From NCBI GenBank assembly GCA_016935315.1, contig JAFGRD010000051.1:35941-99940 (forward strand): 64,000 bases of DNA. The letters are read 5' to 3'. Below are positions 62,596 to 64,000 of this stretch, in pieces. The notes under the pieces were generated by a model. That model was not told where the DNA came from and did no database searches. It saw only the letters and a list, made by a program, of their open reading frames with translations. Made by a program: the position numbers and the translations under genes. The stretch's first letter is position 1; each line of letters opens with the position of its first letter. Origin of the DNA: Pirellulales bacterium (GTDB lineage: Bacteria; Planctomycetota; Planctomycetia; Pirellulales; Thermoguttaceae).

Positions 62596-63842
62596 GATTC
62601 TAACCGCTTGCCGAAGCACTGACCGACGGCCAGGGCGCTGTTGACTCCATCTTCGTGAAAACCGTGTCCCCAATACGCACCGCAGAAGTACGTTCGGCGC
62701 TTCCCGTTGATTTCTTGAAACCGCTTCTGCGCATTGAGGGCTTCGCGACTATAGACCGGGTGGTGGTATTCGATCCGGCGAAGGACCTTCGTCTCGTTGA
62801 TCGCTCGAGTCGCATTCAACGTGATACAAATCGGCTCGGGCGAAACGTGCCCCTGAAGGCGATTCAAGTTATAGGTCAGCACCACCGGCTGCCCTGCCAT
62901 CCCGGGAATAAGATAGTTCCAAGAGGCCCAGGCACGACGGCATCGAGGCAGCAGCGACGGATCGGTGTGCAGGACCGTTTCGTTCCGTTGGTAGGTGAAA
63001 GCCTCGAGAATCTCACGCTCTGCCTGGCTGGCGTCCACCAGCATGGCCAGCGATTGGTCAGCGTGCGCAGCCAAGACCACGGCGTCGAAATCTTCGGGAC
63101 CACCCTCCTTCCCCGTCACGGCCACACGATCCGGATAGCGCCGCACTGACTCGACCGGACAATTCAAACGAATCCGTTCCGCAAAGGGGCGCGTGAGAGC
63201 TTCGACGTACCGCACGGCACCCCCTTGCACGGTTTGCCATTGCGGGTGACCGCGCACGGTCAGAAGCCCATGGTTGTCGAAGAAGTCTACGATGAACCTC
63301 GCCGGGAATCTGCGAAGCCGGTTGGGCGGTGCCGACCAAATGGCTGCACCCATGGGAATGAGATAGCGTTCGATGAACTCCCGGCTATATGCGCTGCGGT
63401 CGAGGTACTCGCCCAACTCCAGATCGTAGTCCTCGCCCTTCAGCAACTCGCGCGACTGACGGTTGAAGCGAAGCACATCCCAAAGCATTCGGTGGAACGA
63501 AGGACGCAGGAGGTTCCGGCGCTGGGCGAAAAGCCCGTTGAGGGAACTGCCTTGGTATTCCAATCCAGTCTTGTCGCACCGTACGCTGAAACTCATGTCG
63601 CTGCCGCGTGCCGCGACATCGAGCAGTTGAAGCATGCGGACGAAGTTGGGATACGTGTGATCGTTAAACACCATGAAGCCCGTGTCCGCGGCATACGGGC
63701 GCGAGAAGGCCTCGAACGAGACTGTGTTCGTGTGGCCACCGGCATAGTTGCCGGCCTCGAACACGTGGATCTCGTGGTCACCGGCAAGCAGGCGAGCCGT
63801 AAGCAGCCCACTGATGCCGGAGCCAATGATTGCGATTCTCAT
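62550..63842 (-). CDS. FAD-dependent amine-oxidase-like oxidoreductase
   Basis: A 430-residue flavoprotein. The N-terminal dinucleotide fold is IAIIGSGISGLLTARLL (GxGxxG at 7-12) with the amine-oxidase signature EAGNYAGGHTNTV. A C-terminal FAD segment reads YFCGAYWGHGFHEDGVNSAL. This family (related to UfaO-type flavoproteins and desaturase-like FAD enzymes) is the first gene of lipid-modifying operons with DUF1365 and CFA. It probably introduces or oxidises a double bond or ring in an acyl chain; the product is not known. GGAG 7 bp upstream fixes ATG 63842 over the ATG at 63854. Confidence 0.85.
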   Translation of the reverse strand: MRIAIIGSGISGLLTARLLAGDHEIHVFEAGNYAGGHTNTVSFEAFSRPYAADTGFMVFNDHTYPNFVRMLQLLDVAARGSDMSFSVRCDKTGLEYQGSSLNGLFAQRRNLLRPSFHRMLWDVLRFNRQSRELLKGEDYDLELGEYLDRSAYSREFIERYLIPMGAAIWSAPPNRLRRFPARFIVDFFDNHGLLTVRGHPQWQTVQGGAVRYVEALTRPFAERIRLNCPVESVRRYPDRVAVTGKEGGPEDFDAVVLAAHADQSLAMLVDASQAEREILEAFTYQRNETVLHTDPSLLPRCRRAWASWNYLIPGMAGQPVVLTYNLNRLQGHVSPEPICITLNATRAINETKVLRRIEYHHPVYSREALNAQKRFQEINGKRRTYFCGAYWGHGFHEDGVNSALAVGQCFGKRLESCIVACTEDTSSTGG

Positions 63843-63933
63843 TGCCCACTCCATCAGAGCCGCGCGCCGCGAACGATCCCCTTTAATATACCGGAAAACA
63901 CGAGCCGAAACAGGTGGAACCTACTTTCCGCAC

Positions 63934-63952
63934 ATCTCGTTCGAGATATCTC
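63934..63952. promoter_or_regulatory. Palindromic operator cluster upstream of the flavoprotein operon
   Basis: ATCTCGTTCGAGAT and, overlapping it, CGAGATATCTC (63942-63952) form nested palindromes ~100 bp upstream of the operon start. The latter 11-bp core is identical to the centre of the arsR operator at 64-83. A TATATT hexamer on the minus strand lies downstream (63890-63885). Confidence 0.5.
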
Positions 63953-64000
63953 ACGAATTTCGAGGTCTGATTGTCTTGTAGAGGCGGACCGCGGCGGCTA

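Overview
This GC-rich window looks chromosomal and comes from a planctomycete, probably a Pirellula-like lineage. The signs are an N-terminal FEPLEDRRLLS-type motif and dockerin-like repeats on a giant GEVED-repeat protein, a PEP-CTERM tail, many secreted polysaccharide-active proteins (GH78-like, alginate-lyase-like, two DUF1080/Gfo-Idh types), a large secreted cytochrome/beta-propeller protein, and housekeeping genes scattered singly instead of in pathway operons. No rRNA gene, intact tRNA or CRISPR array was seen.

Layout. 0-3 kb: an ArsR-type regulator with a perfect palindromic operator in its promoter drives a four-domain persulfide-handling flavoenzyme. 3-8 kb: tyrA overlaps purL (with a fused tandem PurS-like N-terminus), then purQ and a small unknown gene. 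8-16.6 kb: spoVG (with a zinc ribbon inserted in the fold) and ispE, a YqaA/DedA-type membrane protein, bioA, a SAM hydroxide adenosyltransferase, gatB and a fucose-isomerase-like protein. 16.7-22 kb: a minus-strand operon of PilT, a membrane-anchored GspE/PilB relative that has lost its Walker A motif, CvpA and a DUF4190-like protein, followed by hisF. 22-33.6 kb: a secreted multi-CxxCH protein, a fused homocysteine methyltransferase/MTHF reductase, a GH78-like enzyme, a TPR membrane protein and a sodium:solute symporter. 33.7-44.4 kb: one 3555-residue secreted repeat protein. 45-52 kb: a zinc-ribbon peptide, an alginate-lyase-like protein, a DUF1080 protein, an esterase/PEP-CTERM fusion and a Tat-exported Gfo/Idh/MocA oxidoreductase.

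52.3-58.5 kb looks acquired and decaying. It opens with the 3' half of a tRNA-Arg(CCG)-like sequence. It then holds a 1124-residue protein I cannot assign, a graveyard of oxidoreductase and aldehyde-dehydrogenase fragments (one with an in-frame stop), and a ROK repressor with its own AT-rich promoter. 59-64 kb is a lipid-modification cassette (DUF1295, a truncated methyltransferase remnant, DUF2177; and convergently a flavin amine-oxidase-like protein, DUF1365 and a cyclopropane-fatty-acid-synthase-like enzyme).

Two dispersed non-coding repeat families cross these blocks. One is a 103-bp element (four full copies and one partial) with terminal inverted repeats and a central hairpin that varies with compensating changes. 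The other is a ~230-bp element bounded by ~30-bp inverted repeats, with one solo end elsewhere. An 11-bp palindromic core from the arsR operator recurs upstream of the flavin-oxidoreductase lipid operon at the other end of the window.
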